Source: Dactylosporangium aurantiacum
GTDB taxonomy: Bacteria > Actinomycetota > Actinomycetes > Mycobacteriales > Micromonosporaceae
NCBI RefSeq assembly: GCF_000716715.1
Contig: NZ_JNYJ01000029.1
Coordinates: 62,001-126,000, forward strand
Direction: 5' to 3'
Length of the DNA stretch: 64,000 nucleotides
Shown here: piece by piece, positions 37,008-45,835 of the stretch
Numbering within the stretch: position 1 is the first letter of the stretch
Layout: each line of letters begins with the position of its first letter
The notes under the pieces: model-generated
Databases searched by the model: none
What the model was told of the DNA's origin: nothing
Seen by the model: the letters and a program-made list of their open reading frames with translations, nothing else
Program-made: the position numbers and the translations under genes

Positions 37008-39140
37008 TTACTCGCCCGGCGTGGTCTGGGCGATCTGCATGAGGAACTCGACGTTGGTCCGGGTCTTCTTCAGCCGGTCCAGCAGCAGGTTGAGCGCCTC
37101 CTGCGAGTCGAGGGCGTGCAGCACCTTGCGCAGCTTGATGACGATCGCGAGCTCGTCGGGCGCCAGCAGGATCTCTTCCTTGCGGGTGCCGGACGGGTCG
37201 ATGTCGATCGCCGGGAAGATGCGCCGGTCGGCGATCTTCCGGTCGAGCTTGAGCTCGGCGTTGCCGGTGCCCTTGAACTCCTCGAAGATGACCGTGTCAC
37301 CGGTCGAGCCGGTCTCGACGAGCGCCGTGGCGATGATCGTCAGCGAGCCGCCGTTCTCGATGTTGCGGGCCGCGCCGAGGAACCGCTTCGGCGGGTACAG
37401 CGCCGTCGAGTCGATACCACCGGACAGGATGCGGCCCGAGGCCGGCGACGCGTTGTTGTACGCGCGGCCGAGCCGGGTGATCGAGTCGAGCAGCACGACC
37501 ACGTCGTGGCCCAGCTCGACGAGCCGCTTGGCCCGCTCGATCGACAGCTCCGCGACCGTGGCGTGGTCCGTCGGCGGGCGGTCGAACGTCGAGGCGATGA
37601 CCTCGCCCTTGACCGACCGCTGCATGTCGGTGACCTCTTCGGGCCGCTCGTCGACCAGCACGACCATCAGGTGGCACTCGGGGTTGTTGCGGGTGATCGC
37701 GTTGGCGATCGACTGCAGCACCATCGTCTTGCCGGCCTTCGGCGGCGACACGATGAGCGCCCGCTGCCCCTTGCCGATCGGCATGACGAGGTCGATGACG
37801 CGGGTGGTCAGGATGTGCGGCTCGGTCTCCAGCCGCAGGCGGTCCTGCGGGTAGAGCGGGGTCAGCTTGTAGAACTCGGGGCGGCGCTTGGCCTCCTCCG
37901 GATCCATGCCGTTGACCGTGTCGAGGCGCACCAGCGGGTTGTACTTGTCGCGCCGCTGCTCGCCGTCGCGCGGCTGCCGCACGGCACCGGTGACCGCGTC
38001 GCCGCGGCGCAGCCCATACCGCTTGACCTGCGACATGGCGACATACACGTCGTTGGAGCCGGACAGGTAGCCGGTGGTCCGCACGAACGCGTAGTTGTCG
38101 AGCACGTCGAGGATGCCGGCGACCGGCACCAGGACGTCGTCCTCGCTGACCTGCGGCTCATTGCCGCCCCGCGCGCCGGCCGCACCCGTGGGCTGCAGCT
38201 GGTCGCCGTCGCGGTCACGGCCGCGGCGGCGGTCCCGGAACCGGCTGCGGCGCCCGCGCCGGCCGGTGCCGTCGTCGTCGCCGTCGTCCTCGGCCTGGTT
38301 GAAGCTGCCGCGCTGGTTGCGGTCGCCGCCGGCGCGCTCGCCCCGGTCGCCGCTGTTGCGGTCGGCGCGCTCGCCACCCCGCTCACCGCGGTCGTTGCGC
38401 TCGCCCCGCTCGGCCCGGTCGGTCCGCTCCGCGCGGTCGGCCCGCTCGGTGCGGTCGGCCCGCTCGGTGCGCTCGCCGCGCTCGGCGGTGCGCTCGGCGC
38501 GCTCCGCCCGGTCGGTGCGCTCGACCCGCTCGGTGCGCTCGGCCCGCTCCGGGCGCTCGGCGCGCTCGGTCCGCTCCGCCCGGTCGGCGGTGGCCGCGGC
38601 CCGCTCGGCACGGCTGGCCCGGGTCGGACGCTCGGTCTTCTCGGCCGCCGGCTCGGCGGCCTTCTCCACCGTGGCGGACTTCTCGACCGCGGCGGGTGCC
38701 TGCTCAGCGGCGTGCGCCTCGGCGGCCGGGGCGGCCGCGGCGGCGCGCGGCTCCGGCGGCCCGGCGGCCCGGGTGGCCCGGCGAGGGGAACGGGCGACCG
38801 GCGCCTCGGCGGCGCCCTGGGTGGCGGACGGCCACTCCTGCTCCGGCGCCTCGGTGCGCGCCTCGGCCCGGGCGGTGGTCCGCGCCGGCGCCGCCGCGGC
38901 GGCCGGGCGCGACTCGCCGGACTGACGCTCCTGGATCGCCGTCACGAGCTCGCCCTTGCGCATCCGCGCGGTGCCGGAGATGCCCAACGAGGCGGCCAGG
39001 CTCTGCAGCTCGGGCAGCAGCATGCCGGACAACCCGGTGCCCGAGCGGCGCCGACGCGTCGCCCCGGCCTCGGCGCCGTCGGCCTCGACCGCGGCGCGGT
39101 CGCTCGAGACATCCGACGTGACGTCGGTGGTGTCGCTCAA
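37008..39140 (-). CDS. rho: Transcription termination factor Rho with long charged insert
   Basis: The protein has 710 residues from TTG 39140, which has AAGGA spaced six bases upstream; further upstream the frame has no conserved residues. Residues 30-70 hold the Rho N-terminal helical domain (LSGMLLPELQSLAASLGISG). Residues from about 75 to 330 are low-complexity: first Ala/Pro/Glu-rich, then repeats of Arg-Ala-Glu-Arg and Thr-Asp-Arg. The RNA-binding domain and RecA-like ATPase follow (Walker A SPPKAGKT, then the Q- and R-loop regions). Such inserts in actinobacterial Rho add RNA binding. A leader of 288 bases lies upstream, where autoregulation could act. Confidence 0.95.
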   Translation of the reverse strand: MSDTTDVTSDVSSDRAAVEADGAEAGATRRRRSGTGLSGMLLPELQSLAASLGISGTARMRKGELVTAIQERQSGESRPAAAAAPARTTARAEARTEAPEQEWPSATQGAAEAPVARSPRRATRAAGPPEPRAAAAAPAAEAHAAEQAPAAVEKSATVEKAAEPAAEKTERPTRASRAERAAATADRAERTERAERPERAERTERVERTDRAERAERTAERGERTERADRTERADRAERTDRAERGERNDRGERGGERADRNSGDRGERAGGDRNQRGSFNQAEDDGDDDGTGRRGRRSRFRDRRRGRDRDGDQLQPTGAAGARGGNEPQVSEDDVLVPVAGILDVLDNYAFVRTTGYLSGSNDVYVAMSQVKRYGLRRGDAVTGAVRQPRDGEQRRDKYNPLVRLDTVNGMDPEEAKRRPEFYKLTPLYPQDRLRLETEPHILTTRVIDLVMPIGKGQRALIVSPPKAGKTMVLQSIANAITRNNPECHLMVVLVDERPEEVTDMQRSVKGEVIASTFDRPPTDHATVAELSIERAKRLVELGHDVVVLLDSITRLGRAYNNASPASGRILSGGIDSTALYPPKRFLGAARNIENGGSLTIIATALVETGSTGDTVIFEEFKGTGNAELKLDRKIADRRIFPAIDIDPSGTRKEEILLAPDELAIVIKLRKVLHALDSQEALNLLLDRLKKTRTNVEFLMQIAQTTPGE

Positions 39141-39428
39141 TGGATTCCTTCCCTCGTTAGGCCGGGATGCCCGGAGACGAGACACGGTGGCCGGGCGGCC
39201 CGGGGGCTCCTGCCTCGCTGCGTCAGCGGAGCGGGAGGTGTTGCAGCGCTGTGCGGTGAGCCGGGCGCCACCATCTGCGGCCTGGCCCAGCCGTGCGCGC
39301 GCGATCACTGGAGACGCGGGTTGGCGGCCGGGCGTGCGCAAGGGGTGCCACGGAAATCGGAGCACGCCGCCCCGCATGAGATCGCCGCACGGAGCGGCTG
39401 CTGTAGGACTAGAGAGTAAACAACTCGC

Positions 39429-40379
39429 CTAGCCAGCGGCAACAGGGTCCCGATCGGCGTGTTCCAGCGTACCCCACTCCAGGTCAGCCCCGACGAGCGC
39501 ACCCACCAGATCGACATCGAGCGGCAGCACCCGCCAGCCGGGCACCGGCGACGGCGCCCAGTCGCCGCTGGTCAGGGCCAGGACGCTCGGTCCGGCGCCG
39601 GAGACGACGGCCGCGACGCCCTCGGCCCGCAGCGCCGCGACGAGCTCCGCGCTGCCGGGCATGGACGGCGCCCGATACGCCTGGTGCAGCCGGTCCTCGG
39701 TCGCGGCGAACAGGTGCGCCGGATCGACGGTGATCGCATGGACGAGCAGCGCGGCCCGGCCGGCGTTGAGCGCGGCGTCCGCGTGCGGCACGGTCGCCGG
39801 CAGCGCGGCCCTGGCCACCTCCGTCAGGCCGCGCTCCTGCGGTACGAAGACGAACGGGCGGATCCGCTCGGCGGGCTCCAGCCGCACCGCGGCGGCGCCC
39901 GACGCCTCGGTCCAGGCGATGGTCATGCCGCCCAGCAGGCACGGTGCCACGTTGTCGGGGTGCCCTTCGAGCTCGGCGGCGATGCGCAGCAGCCCGGCGT
40001 CGTCGAGCCGCTCGGCGCCGCCGGTCACGAGGGCCCGGGCCAGGGTCACCCCGGCGACGATCGCGGCCGACGAGGAGCCCATGCCGCGCGCCTGCGGGAT
40101 GTGGTTGCGGCAGCGCAGCGCGAGGCCGGCCGGGTGCTCCCCCAGCTCGTCGAAGACCCGGGCCATCGCCCGGACGACCAGGTGGCTGCCGTCGGTGGGC
40201 AGGTCACCGGCGCCCTCGCCGCTCACCTCGACGCTCACCCCGCCGCCGGTGACGCGGGCCTCGACCTCGTCGTGCAGCGACAGCGCCAGTCCGAGCGCGT
40301 CGAAGCCGGGTCCGAGGTTCGCGCTCGTCGCGGGTACCCGGACGGTCACCGGAGTGAACTGCAGAGCCATGCCGTTCAT
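39429..40379 (-). CDS. thrB: Homoserine kinase
   Basis: The protein has 316 residues from ATG 40379, with GGGGAG upstream; ATG 40370 is also possible. It is a GHMP kinase: RVPATSANLGPGFDALGLAL at the N-terminus, the ATP-binding IPQARGMGSSSAAIVAG, and SGAGPSVLAL near the C-terminus. It phosphorylates homoserine for threonine synthesis. hom and thrC lie 3-6 kb away on the same strand, separated by three plus-strand genes and mobile debris, so thrB must have its own promoter in the 38-base gap to the MFS gene or within that gene. Confidence 0.95.
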   Translation of the reverse strand: MNGMALQFTPVTVRVPATSANLGPGFDALGLALSLHDEVEARVTGGGVSVEVSGEGAGDLPTDGSHLVVRAMARVFDELGEHPAGLALRCRNHIPQARGMGSSSAAIVAGVTLARALVTGGAERLDDAGLLRIAAELEGHPDNVAPCLLGGMTIAWTEASGAAAVRLEPAERIRPFVFVPQERGLTEVARAALPATVPHADAALNAGRAALLVHAITVDPAHLFAATEDRLHQAYRAPSMPGSAELVAALRAEGVAAVVSGAGPSVLALTSGDWAPSPVPGWRVLPLDVDLVGALVGADLEWGTLEHADRDPVAAG

Positions 40380-40417
40380 GAGATCACGCTCCCCGATGCG
40401 CCGCCTAAGGTGGGCCG

Positions 40418-41614
40418 GTGCCGCCCACACTGCAAATTCTGGTCCGCAACCGCGACTTCCGCCGCTTGTTCTCCGCCGATCTGATCGGGCTCGGCGCCGA
40501 CTGGTTCGTGCAGATCCCGCTGCTGTCATTGCTGCTGCAGCTGACCGGGTCCGGGGTCTGGGGCGCGCTGGTCCTGGCCGCCGACGTCGGCGTGATCGCG
40601 CTGCTGCAGCCGTACGCCGGGGTGATCGCCGACCGGTTCGACCGCCGCCGGATCCTGATCACCGCCGAGCTGGCGATGGCCGTGGCGACCCTCGCGCTGC
40701 TGCTGGTGCGCACCGGCGAGGCGGCCTGGGCCGCGGTGGCCGCGATCGGGGTGATCGCGGTGGCGAAGGCGTTCTTCGTGCCGGCCGCCTCCGCCGCCCT
40801 GCCCAACGTGGTCGACGCCGAGGACCTGCCGGCGGCCAACGCGCTGTCGGGCTCGGCGTGGGGCACGATGCTGGTCGTCGGCGCGTCGCTGGGCGGGATC
40901 TCGTCGGCGGTGGTCGGGCCGTACTGGTGCTTCGCCTTCTCCAGCGCGTTGTGCTTCCTGTCCGCGGTCCAGGTGGCCCGGGTCCACCGCCCGCTGCAGG
41001 CCACGATCGCGGCGGTGAAGCCGCAGATCGGCGAGGCGGTGCGCTACATCCGCCGCCACCCCCGGGTCGCCTCGCTGGTCACGGTCAAGGCGGCGGTCGG
41101 CCTGGGCAACGGCGTGCTGACCACGTTCCCGTTGCTGGCCGCGGTGTACGGGGTGGGCCCCCTCGGCGTGGGCCTGCTCTTCGCGGCCCGCGGGCTGGGC
41201 GCGCTCATCGGCCCGTTCGTGCTGCGGCGCGTGCTGACCCACCCGTCGTGGCTGCTGCCGGGCCTGGCGGTGTCGATGTCGGTGTACGGCCTGACCTACC
41301 TCGCCGCCAGCGCCGCCCCGTGGTTCCCGCTGCTGCTCGTCGGCGTCGTCGTGGCGCACCTGGCCGCCGGCGGCAACTGGATGATGTCGAACTTCGCGCT
41401 GCAGACGGAGGTGCCCGACGCGCTGCGCGGCCGGGTCTTCGCCACCGACGTCATGCTCGCGCTGCTGTCGGTCGGGGTGTCGCAGCTGATCGTCGGCGGC
41501 TTCGTCGACCGCGTCGACCCGCGGCTGCTGACCGCGGTGTGCGGCGGTGTGACGCTCGTCTACGCGGCCGGCTGGGCGGCGGTCACCCGGCGGCTGCGGC
41601 GTGCGGTATCGTAG
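40418..41614 (+). CDS. MFS transporter (MFS_3/enterobactin-exporter-like)
   Basis: This 398-residue protein has about twelve hydrophobic segments. It shows the MFS motif [11 protein letters not shown] between segments 2 and 3 and a [24 protein letters not shown] loop typical of the MFS_3 subfamily. The substrate is unknown; these are often drug or siderophore exporters. It is the first gene of the segment inserted between thrB and thrC. Confidence 0.93.
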   Translation: MPPTLQILVRNRDFRRLFSADLIGLGADWFVQIPLLSLLLQLTGSGVWGALVLAADVGVIALLQPYAGVIADRFDRRRILITAELAMAVATLALLLVRTGEAAWAAVAAIGVIAVAKAFFVPAASAALPNVVDAEDLPAANALSGSAWGTMLVVGASLGGISSAVVGPYWCFAFSSALCFLSAVQVARVHRPLQATIAAVKPQIGEAVRYIRRHPRVASLVTVKAAVGLGNGVLTTFPLLAAVYGVGPLGVGLLFAARGLGALIGPFVLRRVLTHPSWLLPGLAVSMSVYGLTYLAASAAPWFPLLLVGVVVAHLAAGGNWMMSNFALQTEVPDALRGRVFATDVMLALLSVGVSQLIVGGFVDRVDPRLLTAVCGGVTLVYAAGWAAVTRRLRRAVS

Positions 41615-41624
41615 TGATATCACT
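41613..41624. promoter_or_regulatory. Palindrome AGTGATATCACT upstream of the SPFH gene
   Basis: This perfect 12-base palindrome overlaps the MFS stop codon and ends 19 bases before the SPFH start, where a -10 to +10 operator would be expected. The downstream partner gene encodes a ribbon-helix-helix protein, a DNA-binding fold that often recognises such short palindromes. Autoregulation is inferred, not shown. Confidence 0.5.
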
Positions 41625-41643
41625 TCGATAGCTGGAGGATGTC

Positions 41644-42495
41644 ATGGAGCGTTCCGCGTTCCGCCTGCCCGGGTTCCTGGTCCTGCTCGTGCTGCTGGCG
41701 CTGGTCGGCGGGGTCATCGCCGTCGTCGCCGGGCAGCCCGAGGACACCGCCGGCGGCCTGGTCGCCGTCGCGGTCACCGTCGCCGTGCTGCTCATGACCG
41801 GCTTCACCGTCGTCAACCCGAACGAGTCGCGGGTGGTGCAGTTCTTCGGGCGGTACGTCGGCACCATCCAGACCGCCGGCTTCCACTGGACCGTGCCGTT
41901 GAGCTCGAAGCGCCGGGTGTCGCTGCGGGTGCGGAACTTCGAGACGGCCCGCTTGAAAGTTTCCGACGCCGACGGCAACCCGGTCGAGATCGCGGCCGTC
42001 GTCGTCTGGCGCGTCGTCGACACGTTCAAGGCCTCCTTCGGCGTCGACGACCACATCTCCTACGTCGCCGTCCAGGCCGAGGCCGCCGTGCGGCACCTGG
42101 CCACGAGCTACCCCTACGAGGCGCACGACGACGGCCGCACCAGCCTCCGCGAGGGCACCGCGGTCAGCGAGGAGCTCACCACCGAGCTGTCCGAGCGCGC
42201 CGCCCTCGCCGGCGTCGAGGTGCTCGAGTCGCGGATCACCCACCTCGCGTACGCCCCGGAGATCGCCCAGGCCATGCTCGCCCGCCAGCAGGCCAGCGCC
42301 ATCGTCGGGGCCCGCTTCAAAATCGTCGAGGGCGCCGTCGGCATGGTGCAGAGCGCCCTGGACCGCCTGCGCGAGCTGGAGGTCGTCGAGCTGGACGAGG
42401 AGCGCAAGGCCCAGATGGTGGCCAACCTGCTCGTCGTGCTCTGCGGCGACCGCAACGTCCAGCCGGTCGTCAACACCGGTTCGCTGTACAGCTGA
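41644..42495 (+). CDS. SPFH/Band 7 (stomatin-like) membrane protein
   Basis: The protein has 283 residues, with a TGGAGG ribosome site upstream of ATG 41644. Two adjacent hydrophobic segments (about 9-30 and 35-55) are followed by an SPFH domain ([22 protein letters not shown], then [20 protein letters not shown]). A helical C-terminal part follows ([23 protein letters not shown]). SPFH proteins assemble into membrane microdomain scaffolds. It is followed 11 bases later by a small DNA-binding protein gene. Confidence 0.92.
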   Translation: MERSAFRLPGFLVLLVLLALVGGVIAVVAGQPEDTAGGLVAVAVTVAVLLMTGFTVVNPNESRVVQFFGRYVGTIQTAGFHWTVPLSSKRRVSLRVRNFETARLKVSDADGNPVEIAAVVVWRVVDTFKASFGVDDHISYVAVQAEAAVRHLATSYPYEAHDDGRTSLREGTAVSEELTTELSERAALAGVEVLESRITHLAYAPEIAQAMLARQQASAIVGARFKIVEGAVGMVQSALDRLRELEVVELDEERKAQMVANLLVVLCGDRNVQPVVNTGSLYS

Positions 42496-42506
42496 GGATC
42501 CCCCTC

Positions 42507-42710
42507 GTGGCCGAACGCAAGAAGCTGCTCCTGCGCCTGGACCCGCAGGTCTACGACGCGGTCGCCCGCTGGGCCGCCGACGACCTGCGCAGCGTCAACG
42601 CGCAGATCGAGTTCGCCCTGCGACTGGCCCTCCGCCAGGCCGGCCGCACCCCCCGCCCCTCTACCACCCCGGACCCGGACGACCCGGACGCCTCAGACGC
42701 CTCGGACTGA
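42507..42710 (+). CDS. Ribbon-helix-helix (Arc-type) small protein
   Basis: The protein has 67 residues from GTG 42507. The first 45 residues have the ribbon-helix-helix pattern: a basic strand [15 protein letters not shown], then [23 protein letters not shown]. The tail is Pro/Asp-rich (acidic). In actinobacteria this protein is regularly encoded just after an SPFH gene. It could repress the operon through the AGTGATATCACT palindrome, or bind the SPFH protein. Confidence 0.75.
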   Translation: MAERKKLLLRLDPQVYDAVARWAADDLRSVNAQIEFALRLALRQAGRTPRPSTTPDPDDPDASDASD

Positions 42711-42723
42711 CCCGGGGACGTGT

Positions 42724-42775
42724 TTGACCTTGGACACTTCGCCCGCCTACGACCGGCCAAAGTGTCCAAGGTCAA
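42724..42775. repeat. Perfect 16-base inverted repeat (hairpin) after the RHH gene
   Basis: TTGACCTTGGACACTT (42724-42739) pairs perfectly with AAGTGTCCAAGGTCAA (42760-42775) across 20 bases. It lies 14 bases after the RHH stop codon and can end that transcript. Its right arm is also the left terminus of the MITE-like element. Confidence 0.85.
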
Positions 42776-42965
42776 CGCGCGCTCACCCCGCGGGCCCTGT
42801 CCGCAGTACCTCCGTGCCGCGCCCCGACCGTCCACGCTTCGCGCCACCATCAACGGACCCGACAGAGCCGCGACCAGCAGGAGCCCCAGCCGACACCCGG
42901 CGGGCAACAGCCCGGACCACCGCCGACCCGGACTGCCCCCCATCGCGGTTGACCTTGGACACTTT
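42759..42965. mobile_element. MITE-like element with perfect 18-base terminal inverted repeats
   Basis: AAAGTGTCCAAGGTCAAC (42759-42776) and GTTGACCTTGGACACTTT (42948-42965) are exact inverted repeats bounding 207 bases with no coding capacity. CCGGCC lies directly outside the left end, and GTCCGGCC directly outside the right end, which could be a target duplication. The IS30-like transposase fragment begins 27 bases beyond the right end, so the two may come from one insertion sequence. Confidence 0.65.
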
Positions 42966-42991
42966 GTCCGGCCGAGGCCACCGACCGGGCG

Positions 42992-43060
42992 GTGCCGGGG
43001 CACTGGGAAGGTCACCTGCTCATCGGCAAAGACGGCGGCTCAGCCGGCGCCACGTGCTCG
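42992..43060 (+). pseudogene. IS30-family transposase fragment
   Basis: The frame starting at GTG 42992 reads VPGHWEGHLLIGKDGGSA, which matches the VPGHWEGDLIIG motif at the start of the DDE domain of IS30 transposases, where the Asp of EGD is catalytic. Here that Asp is His, and homology ends after about 20 residues. It is a dead fragment. Confidence 0.7.
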
Positions 43061-43501
43061 CGGCGGCGCCCGGTCGAAGGTTGGCGGCTTGCCCGTCCGC
43101 GCTGGCCGATCCTGTCGTCGGGCACGCGCCGGTTGTTCGGCCCGCGATCCTTCGGAGAAGTTGCCCGGGGGCGGCGCTGTTCGAGACCGGGCCACGTCGC
43201 GTGCTCGTGGCAGCACCGGTCGGCGGCTGCCAGACGAGGTCGGTTGGCCTGCTTCCCGAAGGCGCGGCGGGACCAGTTGGTTGTGGCGATGGCGGGCAGC
43301 ACCCTTGGTGCGGCGGGCGTGGTCCAGCCCTGCGACAGGTACAGGTCGCGACCGCCAGGTCGCGTCGCGGCCGTTCGCGGCCGCGGGGGACGCAACTATC
43401 GGCGGACCTGGCAGGGCCAGGGCCAGCGGAAGCTGGGCCCCGGCCCGGTGGCTGGCGGGAGCGACGGCCCGGACCACCGCGGACCCGAGCCGTCACGAGC
43501 G

Positions 43502-44551
43502 TCAGGCCAGGTCGAGGGCCTTCGCGGCGGCGAGGGCGTCGGCCGGGATCGTCGTGGGGGCCGGCGCGGTCGAGATGGCCCACTCGGGGTCCTTCAGGCC
43601 GTGGCCGGTGACCGTGCAGACGACCGTCTGGCCCTGCTCGACGAGGCCCTGGGCGCTCGCCTGCAGCAGGCCCGCGACGGAGGCGGCGCTGCCCAGCTCG
43701 ACGAAGACGCCGACGGAGCGGGCGAGCAGCCGGTACGCCTGCAGGATGTCGCGGTCGGTCACCGCCTGGATGACGCCGTCGGACTCGTCGCGGGCGTCGA
43801 CGGCCTTGGTCCAGCTGGCCGGGTTGCCGATGCGGATCGCGGTGGCGATCGTCGAGGGCTCGCGCACGACGGCGCCGTTGACGATCGGGGCGGCGCCGGA
43901 GGCCTGGAAGCCGAACATGCGCGGGCGGCGGGTGGCGAGCCCGCGCGCGAAGTCCTCCTGGTAGCCCATCCAGTAGGCGCTGATGTTGCCGGCGTTGCCG
44001 ACCGGCAGGCAGTGGATGTGCGGGGCGTCGCCGAGGCCGGCGACGATCTCGAAGGCGGCGGTCTTCTGACCCTCGAGGCGGTCGGGGTTGACCGAGTTGA
44101 CCAGGGAGACCGGGAAGTCGAGGGAGAGCTTCGAAGCGAGCGCCAGGCAGTCGTCGAAGTTGCCGGAGACCTGCAGCAGGCGGGCGCCGTGCACGAGGGC
44201 CTGGGCGAGCTTGCCGAGGGCGATCTTGCCGGTGGGGACGAGGACGGCGCAGGTGATGCCGGCGCGGGCGGCGTACGCGGCGGCGGAGGCCGACGTGTTG
44301 CCGGTGGACGCGCAGATGATCGCCTTCGCGCCCTCCTCGACGGCCTTGGAGACCGCGACGGTCATGCCGCGGTCCTTGAACGAGCCCGTCGGGTTCGCGC
44401 CCTCGACCTTGAGGTACACGTCGCAGCCGGTGCGCGCGGACAGCTCCGGCGCCGGCAGCAGCGGGGTGTTGCCCTCGTGCAGGGTCACCACCGGGGTCTG
44501 CGGCCCGACCGGTAAGCGGTCCCGGAACTCTTCGATCAATCCACGCCACAT
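43502..44551 (-). CDS. thrC: Threonine synthase
   Basis: The protein has 349 residues from ATG 44551, which has GGGGAG eight bases upstream; an in-frame start at 44572 overlaps hom by 17 bases. It is PLP-dependent fold type II with the lysine in [11 protein letters not shown] and the phosphate-binding [10 protein letters not shown]. It converts phosphohomoserine to threonine. It follows hom directly. The substrate-making thrB is 3 kb downstream, beyond inserted genes. Confidence 0.96.
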   Translation of the reverse strand: MWRGLIEEFRDRLPVGPQTPVVTLHEGNTPLLPAPELSARTGCDVYLKVEGANPTGSFKDRGMTVAVSKAVEEGAKAIICASTGNTSASAAAYAARAGITCAVLVPTGKIALGKLAQALVHGARLLQVSGNFDDCLALASKLSLDFPVSLVNSVNPDRLEGQKTAAFEIVAGLGDAPHIHCLPVGNAGNISAYWMGYQEDFARGLATRRPRMFGFQASGAAPIVNGAVVREPSTIATAIRIGNPASWTKAVDARDESDGVIQAVTDRDILQAYRLLARSVGVFVELGSAASVAGLLQASAQGLVEQGQTVVCTVTGHGLKDPEWAISTAPAPTTIPADALAAAKALDLA

Positions 44552-44555
44552 GGCG

Positions 44556-45833
44556 CTACTCCCCTTCGACACGCAGGACGCTCGCCACGGCGCGAACGAT
44601 GTCCAGGGCCCGCAGCTCGGCGACGGTGGCCGCGAGGGCCCGGTCCGCCGCGGCGTGCGTGACGATGACCAGCACGGCCTGGTTGCCGCGGCCCGACTGG
44701 TTCACGGTCGCGATGCTGACCCCGTGCTTGGCGAAGACGCCCGCGACGGCGGCGAGCACGCCGGCCTTGTCCGCGACGTCCAGCGAGATGTGGTAGCGGG
44801 TCAGCGCGTCGCCGATCGGGCGGACCGGCAGGTCGGCATACGCGGATTCCGACGCGGCGTGTGTACCGGCGAGCCGGTTGCGCGACACGGCGACGAGATC
44901 GCCGAGCACGGCGCTCGCGGTGGGCGCGCCGCCCGCGCCACGGCCGTAGAACATGAGCTGACCGGCGGCCTCGGCCTCGACGAACACGGCGTTGAACGCG
45001 TCGCCGACCCCCGCGAGCGGGTGCGTGCGAGGGATCATCGCCGGGTGCACGCGCACGGAGACCGCGTCGTCGAGCTTCGTCGCGATGCACAGCAGCTTGA
45101 TCGTGCAGCCCATCGCCTTGGCGCTGGCCACGTCGGCGGCGGTGACCTCGGTGATGCCCTCGCGGTGCACGTCGGCGGCGGTGACCCGGGTGTGGAACGC
45201 CATGGACGCCAGGATCGCGGCCTTGGCGGCGGCGTCGAAGCCCTCGACGTCGGCGGTCGGGTCGGCCTCGGCGTAGCCGAGCGCGGTGGCCTCCTCGAGG
45301 GCCTCGGCGAAGCCGGCGCCGGTGGCGTCCATGGAGGACAGGATGAAGTTGGTGGTGCCGTTGACGATGCCGGTGACGCGGGTGATGCGGTCGCCGTGCA
45401 GCGAGTCGCGCAGCGGGCGCAGCAGCGGGATCGCGCCGGCGACGGAGGCCTCGTAGTACAGGTCGACGCCGGCCTCGGCGGCCGCCTTGTGCAGCGTGGC
45501 GCCGTCCTCGCCGAGCAGCGCCTTGTTGGCGGTCACCACGCTCTTGCCGCCGCGCAGCGCCTCCAGCAGCCAGGTGCGGGCCGGCTCGATGCCGCCGACG
45601 ACCTCCACGACCACGTCGACGTCGTCGCGCTTGACCAGGCCGAGTGCGTCGGTGGTGAACAGCGCCGGGTCGATCGGCAGGTCACGGGTGCGTCCGGCGC
45701 GGCGCACGGCGACGCCGACGAGCTCCAGCGGCGCGCCGATGCGGGCCGTCAGGTCCCGCTCGTGCTCGTGGAGCAGCCGGACCACTTCCGCGCCGACGGT
45801 CCCGCAGCCAAGCAGCGCCACCTTCACACTCAT
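44556..45833 (-). CDS. hom: Homoserine dehydrogenase
   Basis: The protein has 425 residues from ATG 45833, two bases after the lysA stop, with GGGGTGA as ribosome site; a GTG at 45839 is possible. The N-terminal Rossmann fold has GCGTVG. The catalytic domain has [11 protein letters not shown] and the [10 protein letters not shown] segment. A C-terminal ACT domain (residues about 345-425) implies feedback control by threonine. It reduces aspartate semialdehyde to homoserine. Confidence 0.97.
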   Translation of the reverse strand: MSVKVALLGCGTVGAEVVRLLHEHERDLTARIGAPLELVGVAVRRAGRTRDLPIDPALFTTDALGLVKRDDVDVVVEVVGGIEPARTWLLEALRGGKSVVTANKALLGEDGATLHKAAAEAGVDLYYEASVAGAIPLLRPLRDSLHGDRITRVTGIVNGTTNFILSSMDATGAGFAEALEEATALGYAEADPTADVEGFDAAAKAAILASMAFHTRVTAADVHREGITEVTAADVASAKAMGCTIKLLCIATKLDDAVSVRVHPAMIPRTHPLAGVGDAFNAVFVEAEAAGQLMFYGRGAGGAPTASAVLGDLVAVSRNRLAGTHAASESAYADLPVRPIGDALTRYHISLDVADKAGVLAAVAGVFAKHGVSIATVNQSGRGNQAVLVIVTHAAADRALAATVAELRALDIVRAVASVLRVEGE

Positions 45834-45835
45834 GG

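Larger units (their letters stand above)
42711..43501. other. Mobile-element debris between the RHH gene and thrC
   Basis: This interval has no intact gene. It contains three copies of a 16-base repeat, a MITE-like element and an IS30 transposase fragment. The remainder is G/C-rich filler with a CCCGGACCACCGC motif occurring twice (about 42911 and 43481). Confidence 0.7.

Noticed and set aside
41601..42710. 369-codon frame that contains the RHH protein at its end
   Set aside because: The upstream part is a shadow of the SPFH gene. Only the last 67 codons from GTG 42507 form a recognisable domain.
43012..44549. 509-codon minus-strand frame over thrC
   Set aside because: It is out of frame with threonine synthase, whose motifs are complete in the chosen frame.
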